From: Tardiphaga alba
GTDB taxonomy: Bacteria > Pseudomonadota > Alphaproteobacteria > Rhizobiales > Xanthobacteraceae
NCBI RefSeq assembly: GCF_018279705.1
Contig: NZ_CP036498.1
Location: 3,737,001 to 3,801,000, forward strand
Direction: 5' to 3'
Length of the DNA: 64,000 bases
The first letter of the stretch is position 1. Every line of letters begins with the position of its first letter. Below, in pieces: positions 11,291 to 31,313 of the stretch. Position numbers and translations under genes: made by a program. The notes beneath the pieces are model-generated. The model worked only from the letters and a program-made list of their open reading frames with translations. It had not been told where the DNA came from and did no database searches.

Positions 11291-13363
11291 TCAGGCAAAC
11301 TTCTTCTGGACTTCGGCCGACACGTTTGCCGGCGCTTCAGCGTAGTGATCGAATGACATCGAGAACGTTGCACGACCCTGGCTCATCGAGCGCAGCGTGT
11401 TCACGTAACCGAACATGTTCATGAGCGGCACCATCGCGTTGATGACGTTGGCATTGCCGCGCATGTCCTGGCCCTGGATCTGGCCACGGCGGGAGTTCAA
11501 GTCGCCGATGACCGAACCGGTGTAGTCTTCCGGCGTCACGCACTCGACCTTCATGATCGGCTCGAGCAGAACGGACTTGCCCTTCTGCAGAGCGTCACGG
11601 AGAGCCGCACGCGAGGCGATTTCGAAGGCGAGAGCCGACGAGTCGACGTCGTGGTAAGCGCCGTCCACCAGCTGGACATGAACGTCGACAACCGGGAAGC
11701 CGGCGACGACGCCCGAGGTCATGACGCTGTTCAGGCCCTTTTCAACGCCCGGGATGTATTCCTTCGGAACAGCACCGCCGACGATCTTGGACTCGAACAC
11801 GAAGCCCGAACCCGGCTCGCCCGGCTCGACCACGAACTTCACGCGGGCGAACTGGCCGGTACCACCGGTCTGCTTCTTGTGGGTGTAATCGACTTCAGCG
11901 CGCTTCGTGATCTTCTCACGGAACGCCACCTGCGGAGCGCCGATGTTGGCATCGACCTTGTAGGTGCGCTTCAGGATGTCGACCTTGATGTCGAGATGGA
12001 GTTCGCCCATGCCCTTCAGGATGGTCTGGCCAGACTCGTGGTCGGTCGACACGCGGAACGACGGATCTTCCGCAGCGAGCTTCGCCAACGCCACGCCCAG
12101 CTTTTCCTGGTCGGCCTTCGACTTCGGCTCGATTGCGATTTCGATCACCGGCTCCGGGAATTCCATGCGCTCGAGGATGACCTGCTGGTCCGGATCGCAA
12201 AGCGTGTCACCGGTGCGGGCTTCCTTGAGGCCAGCCAGAGCGACGATGTCACCGGCATAGGCTTCCTTGATGTCTTCACGGTTGTTCGCATGCATCAGCA
12301 GCATGCGGCCGATACGTTCTTTCTTCTCGCGGGTCGAGTTCACGACGCCGGTACCGCTCATCAGCACGCCCGAATAGATGCGGCAGAAGGTGATGGTGCC
12401 GACGAACGGGTCGTCCATGATCTTGAATGCGAGCAGAGCCAGCGGCTCCTTGTCGTCGGCCTTGCGGACGATCTCGTTGCCGTCTTCGTCCGTGCCCTTG
12501 ATGGCAGGAACATCAACCGGCGACGGCAGATAGTCGACAACGGCGTCGAGCAGCGGCTGCACGCCCTTGTTCTTGAAGGCCGAGCCACAGAGCACCGGAT
12601 AGAACGCGCCAGTCAGCACGGCCTTGCGGAGCAGACGCTTGAGCGTCGCTTCGTCCGGCTCGTTGCCGTCGAGGTAAGCGGCCATTGCGTCGTCGTCGAG
12701 TTCGACGGCGGCTTCGAGCATCTTCTCGCGATACTCCTTGGCCTTCTCGACCATGTCTGCCGGAATATCGACGATGTCATACTTCGCACCGAGGGATTCA
12801 TCGTTCCAGATGATGCCCTTCATGGTGACGAGATCGACGAGGCCCTTGAAGTTGTTCTCAGCGCCGATCGGCAGCTGAATCGCAACCGGCTTCGCACCGA
12901 GACGATCGATGATGTCCTGCAGGCACTTGTAGAAGTCAGCGCCGGTCTTATCCATCTTGTTCGCGAAAACGATCCGCGGAACCTTGTACTTGTCGCCCTG
13001 GCGCCAGACGGTTTCGGTCTGCGGCTCGACGCCCTGGTTGGAGTCGAGAACGCACACGGCGCCGTCGAGCACGCGCAGCGAACGCTCGACTTCAATGGTG
13101 AAGTCGACGTGGCCGGGGGTGTCGATGATGTTCAGGCGCTTGCCATTCCAGAATGCCGTGGTGGCAGCGGACGTGATGGTGATGCCACGCTCCTGCTCCT
13201 GCGTCATCCAATCCATCGTCGCGGCACCTTCGTGCACTTCGCCGATCTTATGGCTCTTGCCGGTGTAGAAAAGGATGCGCTCGGTCGTTGTCGTCTTACC
13301 GGCATCGATATGCGCCATGATACCGAAGTTACGGTAGTCCTCAATGGCATGTACGCGAGGCAT
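11291..13363 (-). CDS. fusA: Elongation factor G
   Basis: EF-G drives tRNA-mRNA translocation and, with RRF, ribosome recycling. The 690-residue length is usual. The GTPase domain shows G1 [14 protein letters not shown], the switch region with [10 protein letters not shown]3 DTPGHVDF and G4 NKMDKTGAD. Domain IV carries [21 protein letters not shown], and domain V ends near [11 protein letters not shown]. It lies between rpsG and tuf in standard str order. Confidence 0.98.
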   Translation of the reverse strand: MPRVHAIEDYRNFGIMAHIDAGKTTTTERILFYTGKSHKIGEVHEGAATMDWMTQEQERGITITSAATTAFWNGKRLNIIDTPGHVDFTIEVERSLRVLDGAVCVLDSNQGVEPQTETVWRQGDKYKVPRIVFANKMDKTGADFYKCLQDIIDRLGAKPVAIQLPIGAENNFKGLVDLVTMKGIIWNDESLGAKYDIVDIPADMVEKAKEYREKMLEAAVELDDDAMAAYLDGNEPDEATLKRLLRKAVLTGAFYPVLCGSAFKNKGVQPLLDAVVDYLPSPVDVPAIKGTDEDGNEIVRKADDKEPLALLAFKIMDDPFVGTITFCRIYSGVLMSGTGVVNSTREKKERIGRMLLMHANNREDIKEAYAGDIVALAGLKEARTGDTLCDPDQQVILERMEFPEPVIEIAIEPKSKADQEKLGVALAKLAAEDPSFRVSTDHESGQTILKGMGELHLDIKVDILKRTYKVDANIGAPQVAFREKITKRAEVDYTHKKQTGGTGQFARVKFVVEPGEPGSGFVFESKIVGGAVPKEYIPGVEKGLNSVMTSGVVAGFPVVDVHVQLVDGAYHDVDSSALAFEIASRAALRDALQKGKSVLLEPIMKVECVTPEDYTGSVIGDLNSRRGQIQGQDMRGNANVINAMVPLMNMFGYVNTLRSMSQGRATFSMSFDHYAEAPANVSAEVQKKFA

Positions 13364-13394
13364 GGGATGTTCCTTAAATTCCGGAGTTTCGCCG

Positions 13395-14251
<857 letters not shown>

Positions 14252-14923
14252 GTCAGCCTTCACCCTTTATTCGCGCGAAACCTCATGGCTTCGCAAAAAT
14301 TGCTCGGAGCTTCCGGCCCCACCGGTCTCGCCGCACACGAATTTCTTCGCGCAAAACGAAATAACGCCAACCACTCATCGCTGAGTGGATAGCGCTAACG
14401 CCGCAGAGGACCACGATGGTGACATCGGGCTGTCGCCGTCAGTCGTTACCTTGGTCATGCACTGAATTCGATTTCCCGGATTTTTCCGTAAAATCAAACG
14501 TCGTTTGGCATTGCCTAGATTTAAACGGCAGCGTTTGAGCGTCTTGGTCGAGGTTGGTGCCCGCGTGGCAAAGCCACTTGGGTGATCCGTACCGACACTG
14601 GCGATGCTCACCGCCTGTCGTTAAGTGGCCGGGTTGTATCCGCAGGGGTTAGGCAAGTCAACACCTATCCGCGTGCAAAATACGCTTGTGGCACAGCATT
14701 TTCTAGCATGCCAAGCCCCCGAAAATCACGCGGAATCCGTATGGATTCAAGGTCATCCACTACTCACTGGGCAGAGTCGAAAACTGCAGTTTGATGACGG
14801 CTGGATGGAGGCTTGATGAGATTTGTGGACCTCGAAACAGACGATTCTTGCCCCTCCTCCCGATTCCCGAGTCATCGCGCAGTCAGAATCGGGAGAATCG
14901 CGGTTCAGGCCATTACCTGTTCG
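14252..14923 (-). promoter_or_regulatory. Non-coding upstream region of the str/S10/spc superoperon
   Basis: A 672-base stretch without a convincing gene. On the minus strand it holds a candidate promoter (14633-14661, listed separately) and would give a leader of more than 350 nt before rpsL. Within it, CCACTCA-TCGC-TGAGTGG (14371-14388) can form a 7-bp hairpin. I did not recognise a known riboswitch or protein-binding leader. The part from about 14662 to 14923 shows nothing I can name. Confidence 0.5.
14633..14661 (-). promoter_or_regulatory. Candidate sigma-70 promoter of the str operon
   Basis: Read on the minus strand: TTGACT, 17 bases, TACAAC. The -35 matches 5/6 and the -10 4/6 of the consensus, with optimal spacing. 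A very similar pair (TTGACC, 17 bases, TACAAA) occurs upstream of secE, which supports both. No start-site evidence is available. Confidence 0.4.
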
Positions 14924-15313
14924 TTAAGGCAGGCGGGCGATGACCTTGATCTCGAAATCGAAGCCCGCGAGCCAGTTGACGCCCACGGCGGTCCAGTTCG
15001 GATAGGGCTTTTCCGGGAAGATCCTAGAACGGACAGCATTCACCGTCTCAAACTGGACCTTGGGGTCGGTGTGGAAGGTCGTGACATCGACGATGTCGTC
15101 GAACGAGGCCCCCGCCGCCTTCAGGACGTTGCCGAGGTTGTCGAAGGCCAGTTGCACCTGTTTGGCGAAGTCGGGCTCCGGTGAGCCGTCCTCGCGGCTG
15201 CCGACCTGTCCGGAGACAAAGAGAAGGTCTCCCGAGCGGATGGCCGCCGAATAGCTATTGATTTCGTAAAGCGCCTGCCGGCCGGCAGGGAAGATTGCGT
15301 CGCGTTTGGCCAT
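14924..15313 (-). CDS. Rid (YjgF/YER057c/UK114) superfamily protein lacking the RidA catalytic Arg
   Basis: A 129-residue Rid-fold protein. RidA proper hydrolyses reactive enamines/imines formed by PLP enzymes. Conserved parts are SGDLLFVSGQVG, FAKQVQLAFDNLGNVLKAAGAS and the VDVTTFHTD strand. At the place where RidA has YPARS with the substrate-binding Arg, this protein reads YPNWTAVGV, so the Arg is replaced by Trp. It therefore probably belongs to another Rid subgroup and its substrate is unknown. It is divergent from a TetR regulator, and three palindromes lie between them, so TetR control of this gene is likely. Confidence 0.85.
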   Translation of the reverse strand: MAKRDAIFPAGRQALYEINSYSAAIRSGDLLFVSGQVGSREDGSPEPDFAKQVQLAFDNLGNVLKAAGASFDDIVDVTTFHTDPKVQFETVNAVRSRIFPEKPYPNWTAVGVNWLAGFDFEIKVIARLP

Positions 15314-15349
15314 GATGTCTCTCCTGTTCCCAATCGACGCGCCAGTTGA

Positions 15350-15418
15350 TATACGCGCCGTATGTGATTAGCTGGGAGCATACGGATCGTATGTCAATAC
15401 TGACATACGTAATGTATG
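15350..15418. promoter_or_regulatory. Three-palindrome operator between the Rid gene and the TetR gene
   Basis: Three 15-bp palindromes of one type: TATACGcgcCGTATG (15350-15364), CATACGgatCGTATG (15379-15393) and CATACGtaaTGTATG (15404-15418). Their centres are 29 and 25 bp apart. They fill the divergent intergenic space, and the third lies 13 bp before the TetR start codon. This is the expected layout for an autoregulating TetR dimer that also controls the divergent gene. Confidence 0.75.
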
Positions 15419-15430
15419 TAATTTTGGAGA

Positions 15431-16033
15431 ATGGACGTGGCCACCGGTAAGCGTGCGCAGATGGTCGAGGAGACGCGGGGCAAGCTGATCGCGGCTGCTC
15501 GCAAGGCTTTTGCTGACAAGGGATATGCCGCCTCCTCCATGGATGACCTCACCGCGGCCGCCGGCCTGACGCGCGGCGCGCTCTACCACAACTTCGGCGA
15601 CAAAAAGGGCCTACTGCAGGCGGTGATCGACCAGATCGATGCCGAGATGCTGGCGCGCATGCGCGTGGCGTCCAGTCAGGCCGAAACGCCGTGGCTCGGC
15701 TTCATGACCGAAGGTGTCGCTTATATCGAAATGGCGCTCGAGCCCGAAATCCAGCGCATCATGCTGTTGGACGGCCCCTCCGTGCTCGGCGATCCCTCGC
15801 AATGGCCGAACCAGACGGCGTGTTTGCGAACGACCACGCAGGCGATCGAGCAGCTGATCGCAGATGGGGTGGTGAAGGACATGGATCCCGAGGCTGCGGC
15901 ACGGCTGATCAATGGCGCCGCGCTGAATGCCGCGCTGTGGGTGGCGGCGGCGAAGGAGCCAGCGGCGGTGTTACCGAAGGCCGTGGAGGCGTTTCGGGAA
16001 TTGGCGTCGGGATTGTTGCGGGCGGAGCGATGA
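15431..16033 (+). CDS. TetR/AcrR family transcriptional regulator
   Basis: A 200-residue repressor-type protein. The N-terminal helix-turn-helix is clear: AARKAFADKGYAASSMDDLT (about residues 18-37) followed by AAGLTRGALYHNFGDKKGLL. The C-terminal half is helical with a TetR-like ligand domain (MLLDGPSVLGDPSQW). TTTTGGAGA precedes the ATG. It is divergent from the Rid gene, and the three CATACG-N3-CGTATG palindromes between them are probably its binding sites. The ligand is unknown. Confidence 0.9.
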   Translation: MDVATGKRAQMVEETRGKLIAAARKAFADKGYAASSMDDLTAAAGLTRGALYHNFGDKKGLLQAVIDQIDAEMLARMRVASSQAETPWLGFMTEGVAYIEMALEPEIQRIMLLDGPSVLGDPSQWPNQTACLRTTTQAIEQLIADGVVKDMDPEAAARLINGAALNAALWVAAAKEPAAVLPKAVEAFRELASGLLRAER

Positions 16034-16047
16034 TCCGCACTCGCCTG

Positions 16048-16187
16048 TCATCCCCGCCTAGCACGCCGAAGGCGTGCGCGGAGCGGGGATCCAGTAGACG
16101 CTGTCAGTGCAACTCCATCACGACCGCCGGTGTCTACTGGATCGCCCGGTCCTAGCGCGCAATTGCGCGCACGGCCGGGCGACGACA
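16048..16187. repeat. Dispersed palindromic repeat, copy 1
   Basis: A composite element. The left hairpin runs from CATCCCCGC to GCGGGGATCCAGTA, the centre is unrelated, and the right part starts TACTGGATCGCCCGG and ends GGCCGGGCGACGAC. It includes the palindrome GCGCGCAATTGCGCGC and an inner inverted repeat CCAGTAGAC/GTCTACTGG. A related element with the arms exchanged lies at 18399-18495. The type resembles intergenic repeats common in this bacterial family (recognition from memory). Confidence 0.7.
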
Positions 16188-16219
16188 ATCGGAGAGGATG
16201 CGACAGTCGAGGACGACGC

Positions 16220-18277
<2,058 letters not shown>

Positions 18278-18398
18278 GAACCGGACCGTTGCTGGAGGCC
18301 CGGAATCCGGGCCGAAAGAATCATGCCGTGGCTTATTAGCGCCACGGCATGAAGTCTATGCGATCAGGATAGGTTCCGCAAAAGGGCTGCCACTGTCG

Positions 18399-18495
18399 TC
18401 ACCCGGCTTGACCGGGTGACCCAGTAGGCACTGGCGGATGTGATTGAGCCGGAACGTCGCCGCTTACTGGATCCCCCGCTTTCGCGGGGGATGAC
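18399..18495. repeat. Dispersed palindromic repeat, copy 2
   Basis: Left arm GTCACCCGG...CCGGGTGACCCAGTA, right arm TACTGGATCCCCCGC...GCGGGGGATGAC. The arms match those of the copy at 16048-16187 but in exchanged order. The two copies lie in the intergenic spaces on either side of the ABC exporter gene. They may act as transcript-end hairpins for the flanking minus-strand genes. Confidence 0.7.
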
Positions 18496-18510
18496 AATCA
18501 GAGCGAAATG

Positions 18511-20571
18511 TCAATCCTCGTCGTCCGCCTCGACCTTGTCGAAGAACGAATAGCGCAGGCTGTCCGCGTCGGCATACCAGTGGCCGGGGCCCTTCCCGGC
18601 TGCGAGGGTCGCTTCCCACACCTGCTCGGTGCAATCGCGGCGGTGCATCGAGAGGTCGAAACCGTTGCCAAAGAACAATTCCGACCACTCCCACCAGGTG
18701 CCGAGCTTCTTGACGCCGCGCAGCAGGTCGTAGCGGTCGATCACCGCCGGCGCCATGTCGGAAGTCACCGAACCGAAAATGAGGCCGGTCTTGATGACGC
18801 GGTTGAGCTCTTCGATGGCCGTGGTCACCTGCTTGTCGGCGACGTGGCACAGGCTGGTTTCGAAAACGAAATCGAACTGCTCGTCCTTGAACGGCAGATC
18901 GGTGATGGAGCCGAGCTTGTTGAACTTCTGCAGCGCCTTCGGCGTCTTGGCGTGGATCGCTTTGTTGTTCTCGACGCCCCAGGCATCGATGCCCTTGGCA
19001 CGCAGCGCGCCGACCAACTCGCCCGATGCCGAGCCCGCCACCAGCAGCTTGTAGCCCTTGGCGCGGCCCCAGACGATCTTGATCAGCTTGGTCAGATAAT
19101 CGGGATCGGTGAACTGGCTCCAGACTTCGCTGTAAGGCCCGACATTGCGATAGTTCTTGAAATACGCGTTGTCGATCTTGTCGGACGCGACGATGCCATT
19201 CACGCCCTGCGCACGGCGCAGCTTCATCATCTCGGTGACGATGATGTCGGTGGCTGCGTCCGAAGAATCGAGCAGTCCGTTCAGCGTGGAGTCGAACAGA
19301 TAATCGCCGACCACGACGATGCCCGGATGCCCCTTCGGCTCCGGACGATGATTTGTCATCACGTCACGCACCGGCATGCCGCCGGGGATGGAGTTCACCG
19401 ACGACAACCAGCGATGGATCTTGCCCTCGACGAGATGCGACTGCGCATCGCCGAACGAAGCCGGCAGCGACTTGATCGCAGCATCGATCAGCTCTTCATC
19501 GGAGAGATTGGCGAAGGCCAGCGCATCGGAGCCAGCAATCAGCCAGTTCAGCACACCGTGCTTGCCGACATCGTGGCGCGCACCTTCATTATAGACGCAG
19601 CAGCCGCCAAAGGCTTCTGACATGAACCACGCGCCGGGGATCTGGTCGCCCCAGAACGGGGTGTCGAACAGCAGCGAGACGCGCAGGTAATGCGCGGGAC
19701 GATCGAAATAAGCGATATGCTTGACCATCGAGCTGCGCAGGTCCTCGCCGTCCCAGCGCATGGTGGCGAGCCAGGAATGCGGCAGGCACATCACGACCAG
19801 ATCGAAGTCGCGCGTCTCCGGGCCCTTGCCGTTCATCATGTCGAGGCGGTAGCGCCCCTCTCCGGTCTTGCCGACCTTGAGGACGCGATGATTGAGCTCG
19901 ATATCGGCAGCGACTTCGGAACGCAGGCATTCGATCAGCTGTTCATTGCCGTTCTGGATCGAATACAGGCCGATATAGCCATCGACATCCATCACGAAGT
20001 TTTTCAGCGCATTGAGGCCATTGGTATTGTGCGCCTCGGTCGCGATATCCGAGCGTGCCATCGCCTTGAAGAAGCGCTTCGCCGTGGGATCGCTGACTTC
20101 CCGGTCGAGCAGTTCTTCGGCCGTGATCCATGCCCAGGGATTCTCGTTGTCGTGGGCGCCGACGCCTTCATAATATTCCAGCGGCGAGATCATCTTCGCG
20201 CATTTCTTGCGGAACGCCTCGATGGCCGCCGCGGTCTTGGCGCCATACTTCTTGCGCATGCCCGGAACGTCATCGAGCAATTCACCATCGAGCATCACCT
20301 GCTCGGCATCCATCGGAATTGTCTGCAGGCCGAAATGCTGGATCAGTTCGCGCAGCGGGTCCGGGCCGATCATCGAGTAGTCATAGATCTCGGCGACGCC
20401 GGCCTCGTACATCGCCGGGGACGAGTCGAATTTGCGGGTGACGATCTTGCCGCCGAGACGATCGGAAGCCTCATAGATGGTGACACGGCAGAGATCGCCG
20501 AGTTTCTTCTTGAGATACCAGGCGCTCATCAGGCCGCCCGGACCACCACCAACAATCGCAAGATCAAGCAT
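18511..20571 (-). CDS. Fusion protein: flavin amine-oxidase-like domain plus SAM-dependent methyltransferase domain
   Basis: A 686-residue two-domain protein. Residues 1 to about 485 look like an FAD-dependent amine oxidase/phytoene-desaturase-type oxidoreductase, with dinucleotide-binding LAIVGGGPGGLMSAWYL at the N-terminus and RLGGKI after the second strand. From about residue 506 a class I methyltransferase follows: motif I KLLVAGSASGELVGAL, an acidic strand end in GVENN, and DFVFETSLCHV. A linker of roughly 20 residues joins them. The combination suggests two consecutive steps on one small molecule, but the substrate cannot be told. The C-terminus is acidic (EADDED). Confidence 0.8.
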   Translation of the reverse strand: MLDLAIVGGGPGGLMSAWYLKKKLGDLCRVTIYEASDRLGGKIVTRKFDSSPAMYEAGVAEIYDYSMIGPDPLRELIQHFGLQTIPMDAEQVMLDGELLDDVPGMRKKYGAKTAAAIEAFRKKCAKMISPLEYYEGVGAHDNENPWAWITAEELLDREVSDPTAKRFFKAMARSDIATEAHNTNGLNALKNFVMDVDGYIGLYSIQNGNEQLIECLRSEVAADIELNHRVLKVGKTGEGRYRLDMMNGKGPETRDFDLVVMCLPHSWLATMRWDGEDLRSSMVKHIAYFDRPAHYLRVSLLFDTPFWGDQIPGAWFMSEAFGGCCVYNEGARHDVGKHGVLNWLIAGSDALAFANLSDEELIDAAIKSLPASFGDAQSHLVEGKIHRWLSSVNSIPGGMPVRDVMTNHRPEPKGHPGIVVVGDYLFDSTLNGLLDSSDAATDIIVTEMMKLRRAQGVNGIVASDKIDNAYFKNYRNVGPYSEVWSQFTDPDYLTKLIKIVWGRAKGYKLLVAGSASGELVGALRAKGIDAWGVENNKAIHAKTPKALQKFNKLGSITDLPFKDEQFDFVFETSLCHVADKQVTTAIEELNRVIKTGLIFGSVTSDMAPAVIDRYDLLRGVKKLGTWWEWSELFFGNGFDLSMHRRDCTEQVWEATLAAGKGPGHWYADADSLRYSFFDKVEADDED

Positions 20572-20790
20572 CTAAATTCTTTCGCGCCTTGAATGCCTGC
20601 CGGCCGCGCCCGGCAAAAATCGCTGTAGCGCATTCACCGCTACGGCGGAATCCGGACCGCTGCAGAACTGCCCCTGCCTACGTCGGATCGCACTAAACCA
20701 TTCCAACTAAGACCATTTTCGACCTGAAGGAAAGATGAACGGAGGTCGCAAGCGCCATGCGATGAGTCAAAATGGGCTAACCCGCAACAA
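20572..20790. other. Intergenic stretch between rpoC terminator and the flavin/methyltransferase gene
   Basis: About 220 bases without a gene. It should contain the minus-strand promoter of the oxidase-methyltransferase gene. I found no well-spaced -35/-10 pair and no repeat worth naming. Confidence 0.4.
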
Positions 20791-20819
20791 AAAAGGGCCG
20801 GCGTGAAGCCGGCCCTTTT
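20791..20819 (-). terminator. Rho-independent terminator after rpoC
   Basis: A perfect 12-bp stem AAAAGGGCCGGC / GCCGGCCCTTTT with a 5-base loop. On the minus strand it is followed by a T run (CCCTTTTTTG). It lies 24 bases beyond the rpoC stop codon and would end the rplJL-rpoBC transcript. Confidence 0.9.
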
Positions 20820-20842
20820 GATTCTTGTCAGGCGTGATCGAT

Positions 20843-25042
<4,200 letters not shown>

Positions 25043-25131
25043 GGTCTTCTCCTCGCGTGCCGATCGCCATCAGCAGCAAATTCGAAATTCTTTAGTCACG
25101 CGCGCTGCCATACGTCCGGGCTGCGGCGCAG

Positions 25132-25155
25132 ACGCCCGGCCGCGAGGCCGGGCGT
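25132..25155 (-). promoter_or_regulatory. Stem-loop in the rpoB-rpoC spacer
   Basis: ACGCCCGGC and GCCGGGCGT form a 9-bp perfect stem with a 6-base loop, 11 bases beyond the rpoB stop codon. No T run follows, so it is more likely an mRNA stability/processing element than a terminator. The flanking sequence resembles one arm of the dispersed repeats near 16.1 and 18.4 kb. Confidence 0.5.
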
Positions 25156-25166
25156 GACGCATTGAA

Positions 25167-29285
<4,119 letters not shown>

Positions 29286-29727
29286 CGTGGCCTCTCATTG
29301 CGTCGCCCGGGAGGGGCGAACCTTCCAGAGCACAGCTGCCGCCGCCTCCGGGTTGAATTTTTCCGACACCGCCCCGAAATCCGCGCCCAGATTCAGGAAC
29401 AAAATCCCTAAATCGAGCGTTCAAACCCCAGAACGCAAAACGACGTGCGCGATGCCTGACAGCACCTCGCCCGTCCAAAACCATCTAGCTGCGGACCGAA
29501 AAGCCCGAAATTGGCCAATCTCCCAACGGCTTAGGATAGAACGTTACCGCTCTCGCCGTCAAACCGCGCTTATCTGCCGCCGACCCGATATGGGGCGGCA
29601 ATCATGGAGATTCGAGGGTCGTTCCCTCAGCTTCCCCACACTTTCTTGTGTGCAGCCATCGCTGGATACACGTAAGCCCCGTAGGAAGAGCGGCCCGAAG
29701 GCCGCCCTTCCCGGGAACTCAAAGGTC
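29286..29727 (-). promoter_or_regulatory. rplL-rpoB intergenic region
   Basis: A 442-base spacer without a gene. In bacteria this spacer typically holds the partial attenuator that makes RNA polymerase subunits less abundant than ribosomal proteins. The one clear structure is the hairpin at 29684-29711. I found no strong internal promoter. Confidence 0.6.
29684..29711 (-). terminator. Attenuator-like hairpin between rplL and rpoB
   Basis: On the minus strand GGAAGGGCGGCC, TTCG loop, GGCCGCTCTTCC: a 12-bp stem with one G-U pair and a UUCG tetraloop, 16 bases after the rplL stop codon. The sequence after it (TACGGGGC) has no T run, so full termination is unlikely. Partial termination or processing fits the known logic of this operon. 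Confidence 0.65.
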
Positions 29728-30105
29728 TTACTTGAGCTCGACCTTGGCGCCAGCCTTCTCGAGCTGAGCCTTGATCTTTTCGGCTTCGTCCTTGGCAACG
29801 CCTTCCTTGAGGGGCTTCGGCGCGCCTTCGACCAGGTCCTTGGCTTCCTTGAGGCCGAGACCGGTGATCGCACGGACTTCCTTAATGACTTCGATCTTCT
29901 TGTCGCCAGCCGAAGCCAGGACGATCGTGAAGTCGGTCTTTTCTTCAGCAGCAGCAGCACCGCCACCAGCGCCCGGAGCAGCGGCAACAGCCACGGCAGC
30001 GGCAGCCGAAACGCCCCACTTCTCTTCGAGCAGCTTGGCGAGTTCGGCGGCTTCGAGCACGGTCAGGCTCGAGAGGTCGTCAACGATCTTATTGAGGTCA
30101 GCCAT
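29728..30105 (-). CDS. rplL: 50S ribosomal protein L7/L12
   Basis: A 125-residue stalk protein that recruits translation factors and is present in several copies per ribosome. It has the N-terminal dimer domain ([22 protein letters not shown]), an Ala/Gly hinge ([16 protein letters not shown]) and the C-terminal domain with [20 protein letters not shown]. An AAGGA ribosome-binding site lies just upstream. It is directly preceded by the 19-nt element that can pair with the rplJ leader. Confidence 0.98.
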   Translation of the reverse strand: MADLNKIVDDLSSLTVLEAAELAKLLEEKWGVSAAAAVAVAAAPGAGGGAAAAEEKTDFTIVLASAGDKKIEVIKEVRAITGLGLKEAKDLVEGAPKPLKEGVAKDEAEKIKAQLEKAGAKVELK

Positions 30106-30119
30106 TGTCTATATCCTTA

Positions 30120-30138
30120 AGCGTATTTGGTTCGAACC
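30120..30138 (-). repeat. 19-bp inverted repeat, rplL-proximal arm
   Basis: The plus-strand sequence AGCGTATTTGGTTCGAACC lies between rplJ and rplL, immediately before the rplL ribosome-binding site. Its exact reverse complement is at 30850-30868 in the rplJ leader. In the transcript the two arms are perfectly complementary, 711 nt apart, and enclose all of rplJ. Confidence 0.85.
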
Positions 30139-30157
30139 AGTTTGATTGCGAAGGGCG

Positions 30158-30676
30158 TCAGGCCGCTTCGCTCTTTGAGGCATAGGCCTGAACAACGCGC
30201 GCGACCTTTGCCGCGGGTGCTGTCGACAGCTGAGCGATCTTGGTCGCCGGCGCCACAAGGAGGCCAACGAGTTTGCCGCGCAGTTCGTCGAGCGAGGGCA
30301 GCGCGGCCAGGGCCTTGACGCTGTCGACGTTCAGGACTGTCTTGCCCATCGAGCCGCCAAGAATGACGAACTTGTCGTTCGCCTTGGCAAATTCGACGGC
30401 AATCTTCGGTGCAGCTACCGGATCGTCCGAAGTGGCGATCACAGTCGGGCCCTTCAGCAGGGAACCGATGGCAACAACATCCGTGCCTTCAAGAGCAATT
30501 TTGGCGAGACGGTTTTTCGAGACCTTCACCGAGGCACCCGCCTGCTTCATCTGCTTACGCAGGGTCTGCATCTGGGCAACGGTGAGGCCGGAATAATGGG
30601 CGACGACCGCAACGCCGGTGGTCTTGAAGACCCCGTTCAGCGCTTCGACCGCGTCCTTTTTAGCCGCTCTTTCCAC
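30158..30676 (-). CDS. rplJ: 50S ribosomal protein L10
   Basis: L10 is the stalk base that binds L7/L12 dimers through its C-terminal helix. The product is 172 residues. The start is the GTG at 30676 ([16 protein letters not shown]), preceded by GGAGAG. The upstream in-frame sequence to 30826 is not conserved. Core segments are [36 protein letters not shown] and FVILGGSMG. The C-terminal helix is [16 protein letters not shown]. It is the first gene of rplJL-rpoBC here because rplKA lie 20 kb away. Confidence 0.96.
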   Translation of the reverse strand: MERAAKKDAVEALNGVFKTTGVAVVAHYSGLTVAQMQTLRKQMKQAGASVKVSKNRLAKIALEGTDVVAIGSLLKGPTVIATSDDPVAAPKIAVEFAKANDKFVILGGSMGKTVLNVDSVKALAALPSLDELRGKLVGLLVAPATKIAQLSTAPAAKVARVVQAYASKSEAA

Positions 30677-30849
30677 AGCAAGCTCTCTCCGGTTGGCAGT
30701 CTCGATCGAGATGAGACCGCCGGTTTGCACCCAACCGCCCCACCGACATGACCTCGAGACACACAGCCTCCAGACATCTCGGGCGAGACGATCATGATAG
30801 CCTGCCCTCCCGAACCCAGGCTGCAAGCAGCCAAAGCGCGGGGTGTCGA

Positions 30850-30868
30850 GGTTCGAACCAAATACGCT
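30850..30868 (-). repeat. 19-bp inverted repeat, leader arm
   Basis: GGTTCGAACCAAATACGCT on the plus strand, the perfect reverse complement of 30120-30138. It lies 173 bases upstream of the rplJ start codon. The inner GGTTCGAACC is itself palindromic. Confidence 0.85.
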
Positions 30869-31264
30869 GTCAGCCGCATGGCGGCATTGGCGAAATCAGT
30901 CTTCACCCATCTATGCTGGCTTGAGGATTAAGCCGTTGATCGAACTCACGTTCAGCACGTGAATTTGTCGCGGGCGCCAGCAGTCTTGGACAGGATTCGA
31001 GATCATCGATCGGCCATGATTGACCTCTCAAAGACCCCTGCTCGCTTTCGTCAAAACCGGGTCGTAGATCCCGCGCCCTTCGAGCGATCCATGCGGATAG
31101 CCTGAAAGGAAAGGTCTCCTAGATACCGGGTTGTCGGAATACGAACACAGACGTGCCAGCATAGGCCAGCAAGTCCAGAGGCGGCTGTTTAACGAGTCTT
31201 TATCGGCTTGCCAAGTGGGAAGTGCCGAACTGGCATCGTTTTTGCCGGGGAACTCTAATCCCCG

Positions 31265-31279
31265 ACGGGCCCAGCCCGT
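31265..31279. promoter_or_regulatory. Candidate operator of the toxin-antitoxin pair
   Basis: ACGGGC-CCA-GCCCGT, a 15-bp palindrome centred about 42 bases before the antitoxin start. Toxin-antitoxin operons are commonly autoregulated through such sites. TAGACT, three bases after it, could be a -10 element, but no good -35 accompanies it. Confidence 0.4.
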
Positions 31280-31313
31280 GCTAGACTGCGCTGCGAGACA
31301 GGGATGAGCGACG

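Larger units (their letters stand above)
30677..31313 (-). promoter_or_regulatory. rplJ leader and rplJ/parD divergent intergenic region
   Basis: A 637-base region without a gene. It must hold the rplJ promoter, since rplA is not adjacent, together with a long leader where L10-L7/L12 autoregulation usually acts. The inverted-repeat arm at 30850-30868 is part of it. I could not settle on one promoter on either strand. Near the antitoxin gene there is a palindrome at 31265-31279. Confidence 0.5.

Noticed and set aside
30850..30868. GGTTCGAACC resembles a tRNA T-arm, suggesting a tRNA remnant
   Set aside because: No acceptor or anticodon stem can be built around it, and the exact inverted partner at 30120-30138 explains it better.
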